Below are positions 1 through 6,933 of a DNA stretch of 34,533 nt, in pieces. A program made the translations under genes and the position numbers. The notes below the pieces were generated by a model, which saw only the letters and a list, made by a program, of their open reading frames with translations, did no database searches and was not told the origin of the DNA. The stretch is from Candidatus Woesearchaeota archaeon (lineage in GTDB: Archaea > Nanobdellota > Nanobdellia > Woesearchaeales > UBA10216), in NCBI GenBank assembly GCA_016192945.1, contig JACPTE010000011.1, positions 1 through 34,533 on the forward strand, written 5' to 3'. The stretch's first letter is position 1. Every line of letters begins with the position of its first letter.

Positions 1-727
1 TTTCAATGACGCGTTCAGGAAGCCCGGCAAGCCTCGCTGACTTTACAGCCTCCTCAACCCGTCCCTTCAGCTCATGCTCACTGCAAGCCCTTGCATAAAG
101 TTCCCTGGCCCTTTCCTCCTGCCCTATTGACATTGCAATCTCAGCAGCAGGGCCAAATCCCCTGTTTTCAACGAAGAAAACAATCGCCCTTTCGTAAAGC
201 GAGCCTGCCTTGTCTTTCAGCCCTGCCTCAGCTGCCATTATTGCAGCTGTCTCAAAATACCCCTGTCCCTCATAATATTCTGCTGCCCTGGCAAACAACT
301 CCTGAGCCTTGTCCTTCAGCCCTGCATTCCTCGCGATATATGCAGCCTTGTCAAGGCGCAAATTATGCTCCTCAACTCCAACAGCCATAAGGAACAGCTG
401 TTTAGCCCTTCCCCTGCGGCCTGATGCCCTTGCAGCGTATGCAGCCTTTTCAAGTCCCTCTGCATGCTTATAATTCCCAGTATAAGCCCCAATAAGCGTT
501 TCATACAATTCCTCTGCCTTGTCTTTCAGCCCTGCCTTCCTGGCGAGCCTGGCAGCCACAGCAATCAACTCCGCGTTCCCTGAACATTCAAGATATCCTA
601 TAGCCTGGACAACCATTGCCTCAGGAATTTCAACACGGCCAAATAATCTTGCAACAAGAACGCCCCTGCCCTCATTAGTGCTCAGCCTGCTAACCAGCTC
701 ATCCAGGGTTTGCGCTCTTGAATCCAT
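1..727 (-). CDS. TPR-like helical repeat protein, truncated by the window edge
   Basis: The minus strand is open without a stop from an ATG at 727-725 to base 1 (242 codons), so the C-terminus lies outside the window. The protein is built of degenerate helical repeats of about 35-40 residues. The recurring core is A-G-L-K-D-K-A-x-x-L-Y/F, seen about four times (for example AGLKDKAEELYE and AGLKDKAQELFA), typical of TPR/SEL1-type solenoids that act as protein-binding scaffolds. No signal peptide or membrane segment is seen at the start. An A/T-rich TATA-like stretch (about 748-760) lies 20-30 bases upstream, compatible with leaderless transcription. The repeat class is fairly sure; the partner and role are unknown. 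Confidence 0.75.
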   Translation of the reverse strand, partial: MDSRAQTLDELVSRLSTNEGRGVLVARLFGRVEIPEAMVVQAIGYLECSGNAELIAVAARLARKAGLKDKAEELYETLIGAYTGNYKHAEGLEKAAYAARASGRRGRAKQLFLMAVGVEEHNLRLDKAAYIARNAGLKDKAQELFARAAEYYEGQGYFETAAIMAAEAGLKDKAGSLYERAIVFFVENRGFGPAAEIAMSIGQEERARELYARACSEHELKGRVEEAVKSARLAGLPERVIE

Positions 728-877
728 AAATCGCATTCAAAACTGCAAGTATATTTTTTTTTCACTTAAACAGGCTTAACAATTTAAACAATATAAAGAG
801 GCTAATGTTCATATAAAATTGCAAATCATCATAAAAATTATAAAAGGCCAAGAAAATGATAGCAGAAGGGTGATAAA
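728..877. other. Divergent intergenic promoter region
   Basis: This 150-base A/T-rich gap separates the divergent repeat-protein gene and the transaldolase operon. On the plus strand TATA-like ATATAAAG and TTATAAAAGG lie before the ATG at 878, which is preceded by a GGGTGAT ribosome-binding site at about 868-874. No gene is seen here. Confidence 0.5.
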
Positions 878-1534
878 ATGAAACTGTTCATAGACACTGC
901 AAACATAGCTGACATCAGGAGGCTTAATGAGCTGGGCATAGTTGATGGAGTGACAACAAACCCCTCATGGATAAGCAGAGACAGCAAGGGGCGCTCATTC
1001 AAGGAGATAGTCCAGGAAATATGCAGGGAGGTAAAGGGGCCTGTAAGCGCAGAGGTGACAAGCACAGACACAGCAGGCATGCTCAAGGAGGCAAGGGACA
1101 TAAGCACATGGGCAAAGAACACGGTTATAAAGCTGCCAACAACTGCTGAGGGATTAAAAGCCCTCAAAACGCTTTCAGGAGAGGGCATAAAGACAAACAT
1201 GACACTCGTGTTTTCAGCCAACCAGGCGCTGCTCGCCGGGAAGCTTGAGGCAACATTTGTAAGCCCCTTCATCGGAAGGCTTTACGATGCAGGCTACGAC
1301 GGGATGCAGCTGATAAAAGACTGCACAGCCATATACAGGAACTACGGGTTCAAGACCAAAATACTCGCGGCAAGCTTCCGCGAGCCCCGCGAGATAACAG
1401 AGGCAGCTCTCGCAGGAGCTGATATTGCAACAGTCAAGCCTGAGCTTGTTGAGCAGATGATAAAAAACCCGTTCACAGATGCAGGGCTCAAGTCATTCCT
1501 TGACAGCTGGGCAGCAATGAAAAAACAGAAGTGA
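878..1534 (+). CDS. tal: Transaldolase / fructose-6-phosphate aldolase-like (TalC/FSA family)
   Basis: The 218-residue length is typical of the short TalC/MipB subfamily. These class I aldolases form a Schiff base and move three-carbon units among sugar phosphates in the cytoplasm. The N-terminus has the family start MKLFIDTAN and the GVTTNPS motif (residues 24-30). The Schiff-base lysine is K85 in VIKLPTT, and the C-terminal half has SPFIGR and ILAASFR followed by GADIATVKPE. A GGGTGAT Shine-Dalgarno site sits just before the ATG. It is the first gene of a tight operon with the GlmM- and GlmU-like genes (3 and 9 base gaps), which suggests it balances fructose-6-phosphate supply for amino sugars; that link is inferred. 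Transaldolase and F6P aldolase activity cannot be separated here. Confidence 0.9.
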   Translation: MKLFIDTANIADIRRLNELGIVDGVTTNPSWISRDSKGRSFKEIVQEICREVKGPVSAEVTSTDTAGMLKEARDISTWAKNTVIKLPTTAEGLKALKTLSGEGIKTNMTLVFSANQALLAGKLEATFVSPFIGRLYDAGYDGMQLIKDCTAIYRNYGFKTKILAASFREPREITEAALAGADIATVKPELVEQMIKNPFTDAGLKSFLDSWAAMKKQK

Positions 1535-1537
1535 AAG

Positions 1538-2854
1538 ATGAGATTATTCGGAACTGACGGGATAAGGGGAAAGCCCAACAAGAGCCCACTCACACCGCAG
1601 GAAATAGCCCGGATAGGCCAGTCATTTGCCCGCTCTATTGGAAAGGCCCCGAGGATTCTCGCATGCAGGGACACGCGTGAGTCAGGGGCGATGATACAGG
1701 CTGCCGTAACTGCAGGCCTTGCATCAGCAGGGGCAGATGTTTTTGATGCGGGAGTGCTCAACACCCCGGCAGCAGCATACATCGCAAAAGCTATGAAGAT
1801 GGATGCTGCTGTAGTCATCTCAGCATCCCACAACCCCGCAGATGAGAACGGCATAAAATTCTTCACAGGCAGCGGGGCAAAGCTAACTGAAAAGCAGGAG
1901 GCGGAAATAGAGCAGGCATACTTCTCAAATAAGGGCATGAGCGCTTCCAAGACAGGGCTTGTGCACAACTTTATAGGGGCTGGAACAAGGTACATTGACT
2001 TTGCCAGGCAAGCCTTTGGAGACTCTGTTAAAGGCATAAATGCGGTTATAGACTGCTCAAACGGGGCAGCTTACCTTGTAGCGCCCCGGATAATGGATGA
2101 GCTGGGGATTAAGGTAAAGGCAATTAGCGCAGAGCCAGACGGATTCAACATAAACAGGGAATGCGGCTCAGAACACCCTGAGAAGCTAAGGCAGGCAGTG
2201 CTCAAGGCAGGGGCGGATATCGGGGTTGCGTTTGACGGAGACGCAGACAGGGCGATGCTGATAGACGAGGAGGGAACCATCCTTTCAGGCGACCAGCTGA
2301 TAGGGATAGCAGCAATCCACATGGCGAAAAAGAAAACGCTTGCAAACAGCAGGGTAATTGTAACCCATTACAGCAACTACGGGCTTGAAGAAACGCTGAA
2401 AAAATATTCAATAGGAACAATAAGATGCGAGGTTGGAGACCAGAAAGTGGCTGCCGCGATGGCAGCGCATGGCTGCAACCTGGGGGGAGAGCAGTCAGGC
2501 CACATAATATTCTCAGACATAATGCCCACTGGAGACGGGATAATCACAGCGCTCCAGATGATGCGGATAATGAAAAGCGAGGGCAAAAAGCTCTCAGAGC
2601 TCGCCAGGATTATAGAAAAGCTCCCCCAGGCAATTGTCAGCATTCCGGTCAGGGAAAAGAAGGAGATTGAGGGGCTAAGGCTTGCCCAAAGCATCTCAGA
2701 AGCTGAAAAGCTCCTTGAAGGAAGCGGGCGCGTATACGTGAGATACTCAGGAACCCAAAGCCTGCTCAGGATAATGGTTGAGGGGAAAAACGAAAAGCAG
2801 ATAAATAAGATAGCCCAGGAATTGGCAAGGCTCGCCAAATCCGAGCTCGGATAG
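1538..2854 (+). CDS. glmM: Phosphoglucosamine mutase / phosphohexomutase (GlmM-like)
   Basis: This is a 438-residue alpha-D-phosphohexomutase of the GlmM type, which interconverts glucosamine-6-phosphate and glucosamine-1-phosphate by way of a phosphoserine. It begins with the family signature MRLFGTDGIRG. The active-site serine is S97 in SASHNP, the metal loop is DGDADR, the sugar-binding loop reads GGEQSGHI (GEQSGH favours GlmM over PMM/PGM types), and the C-terminal phosphate-binding loop is RYSGTQSLLR. All four domains appear present. It starts 3 bases after the transaldolase stop and is followed by a GlmU-like gene, so it very probably supplies GlcN-1-P to that enzyme. Some archaeal relatives also act on glucose or mannose phosphates. 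Confidence 0.9.
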   Translation: MRLFGTDGIRGKPNKSPLTPQEIARIGQSFARSIGKAPRILACRDTRESGAMIQAAVTAGLASAGADVFDAGVLNTPAAAYIAKAMKMDAAVVISASHNPADENGIKFFTGSGAKLTEKQEAEIEQAYFSNKGMSASKTGLVHNFIGAGTRYIDFARQAFGDSVKGINAVIDCSNGAAYLVAPRIMDELGIKVKAISAEPDGFNINRECGSEHPEKLRQAVLKAGADIGVAFDGDADRAMLIDEEGTILSGDQLIGIAAIHMAKKKTLANSRVIVTHYSNYGLEETLKKYSIGTIRCEVGDQKVAAAMAAHGCNLGGEQSGHIIFSDIMPTGDGIITALQMMRIMKSEGKKLSELARIIEKLPQAIVSIPVREKKEIEGLRLAQSISEAEKLLEGSGRVYVRYSGTQSLLRIMVEGKNEKQINKIAQELARLAKSELG

Positions 2855-2863
2855 ACTCCAAAA

Positions 2864-4060
2864 ATGACTGTGACACAGGCAATAATACTGGCTGCGGGAA
2901 AATCCACAAGAACCTGGCCCCTGACAGCCAAAAAGCCAAAAGCACTCCTTGAAATAGCAAACAAGACAATACTACAGCACAACCTGGAAAGCCTCCAGGG
3001 CCTGGTCAGGGAGGCAGTCATCATAACCGGCTTTGAAGCCCACCAGGTAACCCAGAAGACAGGATACAAGTCAGGCAGCATAAACATAACATACCTTGAG
3101 CAGATACAGCAGCTTGGAACAGCCCACGCCCTCAGGACAGCTGAAACCAGGGCAAAAAGCAAGTTCCTTGTACTGATGGGCGATGACCTTTACAGCAGGG
3201 CAGACATAAAGAAATGCCTTGCACATGAAAGGGCGCTCCTTGCCCAAAGCGTGCCTGACGTAAGCCAGTTCGGCACAGTCAGGGCATCAAAAAACATCCT
3301 GACAGCCATAGACGAGAAAAAGCCACTTGCAAGGGAGGGGCTTGCCAACACAGGATGCTACGTTCTCGGGCGCGAGATTTTTGCATCCATCCGGAAAACA
3401 AAAAAATCAGAAAGGGGCGAATTTGAGCTTACTGATGCAATCAACATAGTCGCGCAGAAAAGCAAAATAGCATTAGTCCAGGGCGATGGGTGGATGCCCA
3501 TAACATACCCGTGGTCGCTACTAAGCGCAAACGAGCATATGCTCAGCGCCATAAAGCCCTCTGTAAAGGGAACAGTTGAAAAGGGCGCAACAATCAAGGG
3601 AAACACAATCATAGGAAAGGGAACCACTTTAAAGTCAGGCGCATACATAGAAGGGCCTGCTGTAATAGGGGAGAACTGCAGCATAGGGCCTAACTGCTAC
3701 ATAAGGGCTTACACATCAATAGGCAACAACTGCCTTGTAGGAAACGCAACCGAGATAAAAAACTCAATACTAATGCACGGAACCCATGTCGGCCACCTCA
3801 GCTACATTGGCGACTCTGTAATAGGGGAGAACTCAAACCTCGGGGCAAGCACAATAACCGCCAACCTGAGGCACGACAGCAAAACAGTGAAGTCAATGGT
3901 CAAGGGCGAGCTAATTGACACAGGCAGGCGCAAGCTCGGGGCGATAATAGGCGACAATGTCCACACAGGAATCCACACCACAATCTACCCAGGCAGGAAA
4001 ATCTGGCCAGACAGGACAACCCTCCCGGGAGATGTTGTAAGGAAGGATGTTGAGCAGTAA
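2864..4060 (+). CDS. glmU: Bifunctional sugar-1-phosphate nucleotidylyltransferase/acetyltransferase (archaeal GlmU-like)
   Basis: The protein has 398 residues. The N-terminal part (about 1-225) is a nucleotidyltransferase fold with the loop LAAGKSTRTWPLT followed by KKPKALLEI, and LVLMGDDLY as the metal/UTP motif. The C-terminal part (about 230-390) is a left-handed beta-helix of hexapeptide repeats (I-x-G-N-T-I-I-G-K-G type) ending in GAIIGDNVHTGIH, which resembles archaeal ST0452-type enzymes. It is expected to acetylate glucosamine-1-phosphate and couple it to UTP, giving UDP-GlcNAc for glycans. The operon with GlmM supports that substrate; a glucose- or dTDP-linked role is the alternative. 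Its stop lies 4 bases from the convergent antitoxin gene. Confidence 0.85.
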   Translation: MTVTQAIILAAGKSTRTWPLTAKKPKALLEIANKTILQHNLESLQGLVREAVIITGFEAHQVTQKTGYKSGSINITYLEQIQQLGTAHALRTAETRAKSKFLVLMGDDLYSRADIKKCLAHERALLAQSVPDVSQFGTVRASKNILTAIDEKKPLAREGLANTGCYVLGREIFASIRKTKKSERGEFELTDAINIVAQKSKIALVQGDGWMPITYPWSLLSANEHMLSAIKPSVKGTVEKGATIKGNTIIGKGTTLKSGAYIEGPAVIGENCSIGPNCYIRAYTSIGNNCLVGNATEIKNSILMHGTHVGHLSYIGDSVIGENSNLGASTITANLRHDSKTVKSMVKGELIDTGRRKLGAIIGDNVHTGIHTTIYPGRKIWPDRTTLPGDVVRKDVEQ

Positions 4061-4064
4061 GCTT

Positions 4065-4397
4065 TCAAGTTGTTATGACAATCTTGTTTTTCCCTTCTGG
4101 ATGCACTAAAACGGTTTGACCCTTCTGCAGCCCTACAAAATCGGCTATTCTCCTGTTAATCCTTATGTCCAGGCTATCACCAACTTTACCTACAGTGGTT
4201 TTCACCCCTAAACCCCATAATCCTTTTTCTTTCGCTACCTTGTCGATTTCATCAGATACATCTTCTGTGAAAACCTTTTCTCCGCATTTAGTGCAGACTT
4301 CTGCCGGGAACTTTCCTAAACTGACTCCAAAAAGACTAAAGTCTGTTTTCATTGCCACTATTTTTCCACCGCATTCATCACATTTGCCTCTTATCAT
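4065..4397 (-). CDS. Antitoxin with YgiT/MqsA-type zinc finger and AbrB-like DNA-binding tail
   Basis: This 110-residue protein has an N-terminal zinc site made of two CxxC pairs (CDECGGK and CTKCGEK). The C-terminal half (about 65-110) resembles a swapped-hairpin AbrB/SpoVT fold, with the stretch DIRINRRIADFVGLQKGQTV. Such proteins are antitoxins that bind both the toxin and their own promoter. Its ATG overlaps the stop of the upstream DUF4258 toxin gene by 4 bases (ATGA), so the two are translationally coupled. Gene order is toxin first, antitoxin second, as in mqsRA-like modules. The palindrome at 4601-4617 is the likely autoregulatory target. Confidence 0.75.
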   Translation of the reverse strand: MIRGKCDECGGKIVAMKTDFSLFGVSLGKFPAEVCTKCGEKVFTEDVSDEIDKVAKEKGLWGLGVKTTVGKVGDSLDIRINRRIADFVGLQKGQTVLVHPEGKNKIVITT

Positions 4398-4597
4398 TTT
4401 ATCACCATCACCGTTTTGATTTTATAAACCCCTGTTTTTATGATCTTGTAGGCAACCAGGAAATATGTATAATTTGCCAAATAACCATCTGTCTGCCTGA
4501 TTTTTGAGCCTCTTTCTATTGCCTCCTTGACCATCTCTTTTGTTATCGCATGCTCAGCCATTCGCTTCTTTGCATGCTCGCTTAATAACAAAATCAT
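4394..4597 (-). CDS. DUF4258-family toxin (small RelE/MqsR-like)
   Basis: A 67-residue protein with the DUF4258 pattern: an N-terminal SEHAKKRMAEHAIT helix, then KEAIERGSKI, and a strand-rich C-terminal half ending YKIKTVMVIK. Members of this family pair with zinc-finger antitoxins and are thought to be RNA-targeting toxins; activity here is inferred from family and neighbour. The ATG at 4597-4595 lies about 26 bases after a TATA box (4624-4633), so the message is leaderless or nearly so. The stop overlaps the antitoxin start. Confidence 0.7.
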   Translation of the reverse strand: MILLLSEHAKKRMAEHAITKEMVKEAIERGSKIRQTDGYLANYTYFLVAYKIIKTGVYKIKTVMVIK

Positions 4598-4600
4598 ATT

Positions 4601-4617
4601 ATTATGATAATCATAAT
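4601..4617 (-). promoter_or_regulatory. Perfect 17-base palindrome, probable operator of the DUF4258 module
   Basis: ATTATGATAATCATAAT reads the same on both strands apart from its central base. It lies between the TATA box (TTTATATA on the minus strand, about 4624-4633) and the toxin start codon at 4597, over the expected transcription start. This is the classic place for a toxin-antitoxin autorepressor site. Confidence 0.6.
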
Positions 4618-4677
4618 GATTAGTATATAAATATTCTGATATCAGGAGTTGCAGTCAGGGCAATTTCAAAAATAATG

Positions 4678-4811
4678 CGCCGCGGCTGGGAGTCTCACCC
4701 AGAACTTGTGAACGAATCTAGCTCATTCTCAAGCTAACGGTTTTGAGCCCAGATGCTCCTTTGGAGCGACGGGTCTGAACCGTCCGTCAAACCAAATTAG
4801 ACGTCCGCGGC
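4678..4811 (-). tRNA. tRNA-Leu(CAG)-like gene with a 50-base T-loop intron
   Basis: Read on the minus strand from 4811: acceptor GCCGCGG pairs with CCGCGGC (7 bp), the D-arm has G18G19, and the anticodon arm GACGG-TTCAGAC-CCGTC gives anticodon CAG. The long variable arm is GCTCC-AAA-GGAGC. The T-arm is split by an intron at 4692-4741. CTGGG/CCCAG (T-stem), CTCA/TGAG (4 bp) and 3-base bulges AAA and ACT form a bulge-helix-bulge. Cutting AA|A and AC|T joins a 7-base T-loop CTCAAAT, a position 59/60 intron. The mature length is 84 bases, right for a class II tRNA. Oddities: A8, T21, C54 and discriminator G73 (archaeal Leu normally has A73). A TATA-like TATAAAAAA lies just upstream. CCA is not encoded. 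Confidence 0.65.
4692..4741 (-). other. tRNA-Leu intron (position 59/60), bulge-helix-bulge
   Basis: The 50-base intron runs on the minus strand from ACCGTTAGC to GGGTGAGAC. The splice boundaries are fixed by a 4-bp central helix (CTCA/TGAG) between two 3-base bulges. Removing it turns an impossible T-arm into a 5-bp stem with a 7-base loop. An internal hairpin TAGCT/AGCTA is present. Confidence 0.6.
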
Positions 4812-4844
4812 ATAAGTTTTTTATAGTCCATACCTCTTATCTAT

Positions 4845-4889
4845 CGAGGGTCTGAACCGTTTGCGACCAACCAAATCTGATGGCCGCAT
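4845..4889 (-). pseudogene. Degenerate 5' half of the tRNA-Leu gene
   Basis: About 35 bases upstream of the full tRNA-Leu on the same strand, this stretch repeats its 5' half in diverged form: it shares ATTTGGTT (D-loop) and ACGGTTCAGACC (anticodon arm). It then stops resembling a tRNA, and no variable arm, T-arm or 3' acceptor follows. It is most simply a decayed partial duplication; a trans-spliced half-gene is a less likely alternative. Confidence 0.5.
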
Positions 4890-4984
4890 TTTCTTTTTTA
4901 TTCTAATGCTTTATTAATCATTCGCCCGATTGTCCAGTGTCCTGTGCAAACTTTCGGGATAATTGAAAATATTTCTAGAAAAAA

Positions 4985-5734
4985 TCACTCACTCTTGCTT
5001 ATCTTCCTCGCAAAGCTCAAAAAACCGGAATGGCCGATTGCAGCAGACTTAGGGCGGACTTTTCTGTCATTAGCTTCCCACTCCCGCTCTATAATCTCTA
5101 TTGTCTTCAGGCTCATCAGCCTGGGCTCTTTTGAAACCGCAGAGACAAAGTCAGTTACCTGCGGAGTTGTGGGCGAGTAAGAAGCCAGGAAACCCCCTAC
5201 GTTCAGGCAGTCAGCAGCAGCTCCAACTGCCTTCCACGGCTCAGCAAGGTCCAATGTCACCAAATCCACATTTTTCTCATCAAAGCCGGCATAAGCATCC
5301 TTGTTCTTGACTTTTACATTCCCAAGCCCAAGCTCCTTCACGTTCTGCAGTGCTATGGCGAAGAAGTCAGGCCTGATTTCATAAGTGTAAACCTCCTTCA
5401 CGATGTTTGCAAGAAAGCACGCGAGCGCTCCGCTCCCTGAGCCCGCATCAACAACAACGCTCTCCCTGCCTATGCCGGTAGCTGCAATTATGGCTGCAAT
5501 GTCCTTGAGGGGCACAATCTGGGGACCCCTCCTGATTTTCCTGTACAAGTCTGAAAATCCCGGGCTCAGCACAAAAAGCTCCTTCCCAGTGTTCGTCTTT
5601 ACAGAATCCCCGCTGGCTGCCTTCCTCAAATCATCCTTTTTTACCATCCCAAACTGGGTGTGGTAGTCAGCATCAAGCCCCTTCACATAGAAAAGCTTTC
5701 CAGAGCCAGACACCAAGACCTTCTCAAGCTTCAT
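4985..5734 (-). CDS. trmI: tRNA (adenine-N1)-methyltransferase TrmI
   Basis: A 249-residue class I methyltransferase of the archaeal TrmI family, which makes m1A at positions 57/58 of the tRNA T-loop using S-adenosylmethionine. There is an N-terminal beta-domain (1-70), then YRKIRRGPQIVPLKD. The SAM-binding motif I is VVDAGSGSGALACFLA, the acidic residue after beta-2 lies in YTYEIRPDFF, motif IV is LDLAEPW (LDLPEPW in most relatives), and the C-terminus has the family signature RPKSAAIGHSGFLSFAR. A TATA box (5754-5764) 20-30 bases before the ATG suggests a leaderless transcript. Confidence 0.9.
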   Translation of the reverse strand: MKLEKVLVSGSGKLFYVKGLDADYHTQFGMVKKDDLRKAASGDSVKTNTGKELFVLSPGFSDLYRKIRRGPQIVPLKDIAAIIAATGIGRESVVVDAGSGSGALACFLANIVKEVYTYEIRPDFFAIALQNVKELGLGNVKVKNKDAYAGFDEKNVDLVTLDLAEPWKAVGAAADCLNVGGFLASYSPTTPQVTDFVSAVSKEPRLMSLKTIEIIEREWEANDRKVRPKSAAIGHSGFLSFARKISKSE

Positions 5735-5785
5735 AAGAAAAAGAAAGAAAACAGAATATAAAAATCCTTTGAAACAGGCAGGGAA

Positions 5786-5947
5786 TTAAGCCCACTGGTC
5801 GTCTTCGCCCTTCTCAGAGCCCTCATCTCCAAACTCATCATCCCAGTCGTCGTCTTCTTCGTCGTCTTCTTCCTCTTCGTCTTCCTTTTCCTCTTCAAAC
5901 CAGTCTTCATCTCCCTTCTTCTTGCCCTTTTTGTCCTTAGAGTCCAT
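5786..5947 (-). CDS. Highly acidic 53-residue protein
   Basis: This short frame on the minus strand (ATG 5947, TAA 5786) is preceded by GGGAGATGAT, a plausible ribosome-binding site. The protein has a basic N-terminus (KDKKGKKKG) followed by an almost pure Asp/Glu stretch with a few Trp, ending DDQWA; 30 of 53 residues are acidic. It follows a second, shorter acidic gene by 24 bases and both share DDxW-like motifs, so they probably form one transcript. No known domain is recognised. Such tails can mimic nucleic acid or bind basic proteins, but that is speculation. Confidence 0.6.
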   Translation of the reverse strand: MDSKDKKGKKKGDEDWFEEEKEDEEEEDDEEDDDWDDEFGDEGSEKGEDDQWA

Positions 5948-5971
5948 TACAATCATCTCCCGTGATAGAAT

Positions 5972-6070
5972 TCACCATTCATCATCTGGCTCATCATTCT
6001 CGTCGTCAAAAGCGTCATCGTCATCGCTGTCCTCGTCATCATCATAACCTTCCCATTTATCCTTAGGCAT
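5972..6070 (-). CDS. Highly acidic 32-residue protein
   Basis: A 32-codon frame starting MPKDKWEGYDDDED and ending PDDEW. It has one of the strongest Shine-Dalgarno sites in the window (AGGAGGTGGAT, 4 bases before the ATG) and a good TATA box at 6107-6119 with a roughly 22-base leader, both arguing that it is translated. It is related in composition to the 53-residue acidic protein just downstream. No domain is recognised. Confidence 0.55.
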   Translation of the reverse strand: MPKDKWEGYDDDEDSDDDDAFDDENDEPDDEW

Positions 6071-6106
6071 AAAATCCACCTCCTGTCGCGTTTCCGTTGC
6101 TTACGC

Positions 6107-6119
6107 ATTATATATAAAT
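6107..6119 (-). promoter_or_regulatory. TATA box for the acidic mini-protein genes
   Basis: The minus strand reads TTTATATATAATG about 40 bases before the 6070 start codon. Unlike most genes here, this promoter implies a leader, and the leader holds a consensus ribosome-binding site. Confidence 0.5.
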
Positions 6120-6132
6120 TTTTTGGTGGCAG

Positions 6133-6933
6133 CTAGAAATCGCTCGTCTTGAAAAACCGGATTCCAGAATCAGCCAGCAGCTTTTTAACGCTTTCCTTGC
6201 GCTCGCCCAGCCCCTTCCAGTCAACAATTGCTGTTTCCGCCCTCGGAATGCACTTGTCAACTGCCTGCATCAGCATCTCAATGTCAAAATCAGCAAGATT
6301 GTGCTTTGGGCACACATGCGCAACAGAAAAGTCCGAGTTGAGCATTATCTTGGCGAAATTGCCGCAATAATGGGTGCCCCCGAGCCCTACAGCTGACTTG
6401 ACATCCTGCTTACCGCAATCATTTATTGAGCGGATAATCGCGTCAGCAACAACCGCCCCGGCATCCACGTTCAGGTACATCGCCTCGCTGCTGCCAATCT
6501 CAATGAACATGCCGGGCTTCCCAAGATAAGGCCCGTGATGCGTCGCCTCCTGCACAGCTTCAATGCCCAGGCTGTTTTCCTTCAGGTGAAGGAATGCAGA
6601 CTTCAGAAGCCCTGATGGAGACGCGCACAGCATCCTGCCAATCCCGCCCAACTCAGCCTTGCCCCAGTTGCCAATGCTGTGCACTGTAAATGCATCAACT
6701 CCAGCCTTGCTCCTGTGAGTGCTTGCGAAGATGAAAATGTCCGCATCAATCTCCCGGTCTATGTTTTCAAGGAACAGCAGCTCCCTGTCAAGCGAATGCA
6801 TGCTGATTATTTTGCCATTGTGAACTAACCGGTAAATTCCTCTGTCATCTTCAAAGCCGTACCTCTTCAGAAGCTGCTGCCTTATAGTGACGCTGGCAGC
6901 ATTCCTGTCAGATGTTATTATCGCGAATTTCAT
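6133..6933 (-). CDS. dtdA: D-aminoacyl-tRNA deacylase, archaeal type (DTD2)
   Basis: A 266-residue DTD2/GEK1-family enzyme. It hydrolyses D-amino acids wrongly attached to tRNA and also clears aldehyde-modified aminoacyl-tRNA, keeping translation chirally pure. Diagnostic motifs are FASTHRS (about residue 70), EATHHGPYLG (about 130) and GLGGTHYCGNFA (about 205), whose His, Thr and Gly residues build the zinc/active site. Length is normal. Its ATG overlaps the stop of the upstream propeller lipoprotein gene (ATGA), so the two are cotranscribed although no functional link is obvious. Confidence 0.92.
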   Translation of the reverse strand: MKFAIITSDRNAASVTIRQQLLKRYGFEDDRGIYRLVHNGKIISMHSLDRELLFLENIDREIDADIFIFASTHRSKAGVDAFTVHSIGNWGKAELGGIGRMLCASPSGLLKSAFLHLKENSLGIEAVQEATHHGPYLGKPGMFIEIGSSEAMYLNVDAGAVVADAIIRSINDCGKQDVKSAVGLGGTHYCGNFAKIMLNSDFSVAHVCPKHNLADFDIEMLMQAVDKCIPRAETAIVDWKGLGERKESVKKLLADSGIRFFKTSDF

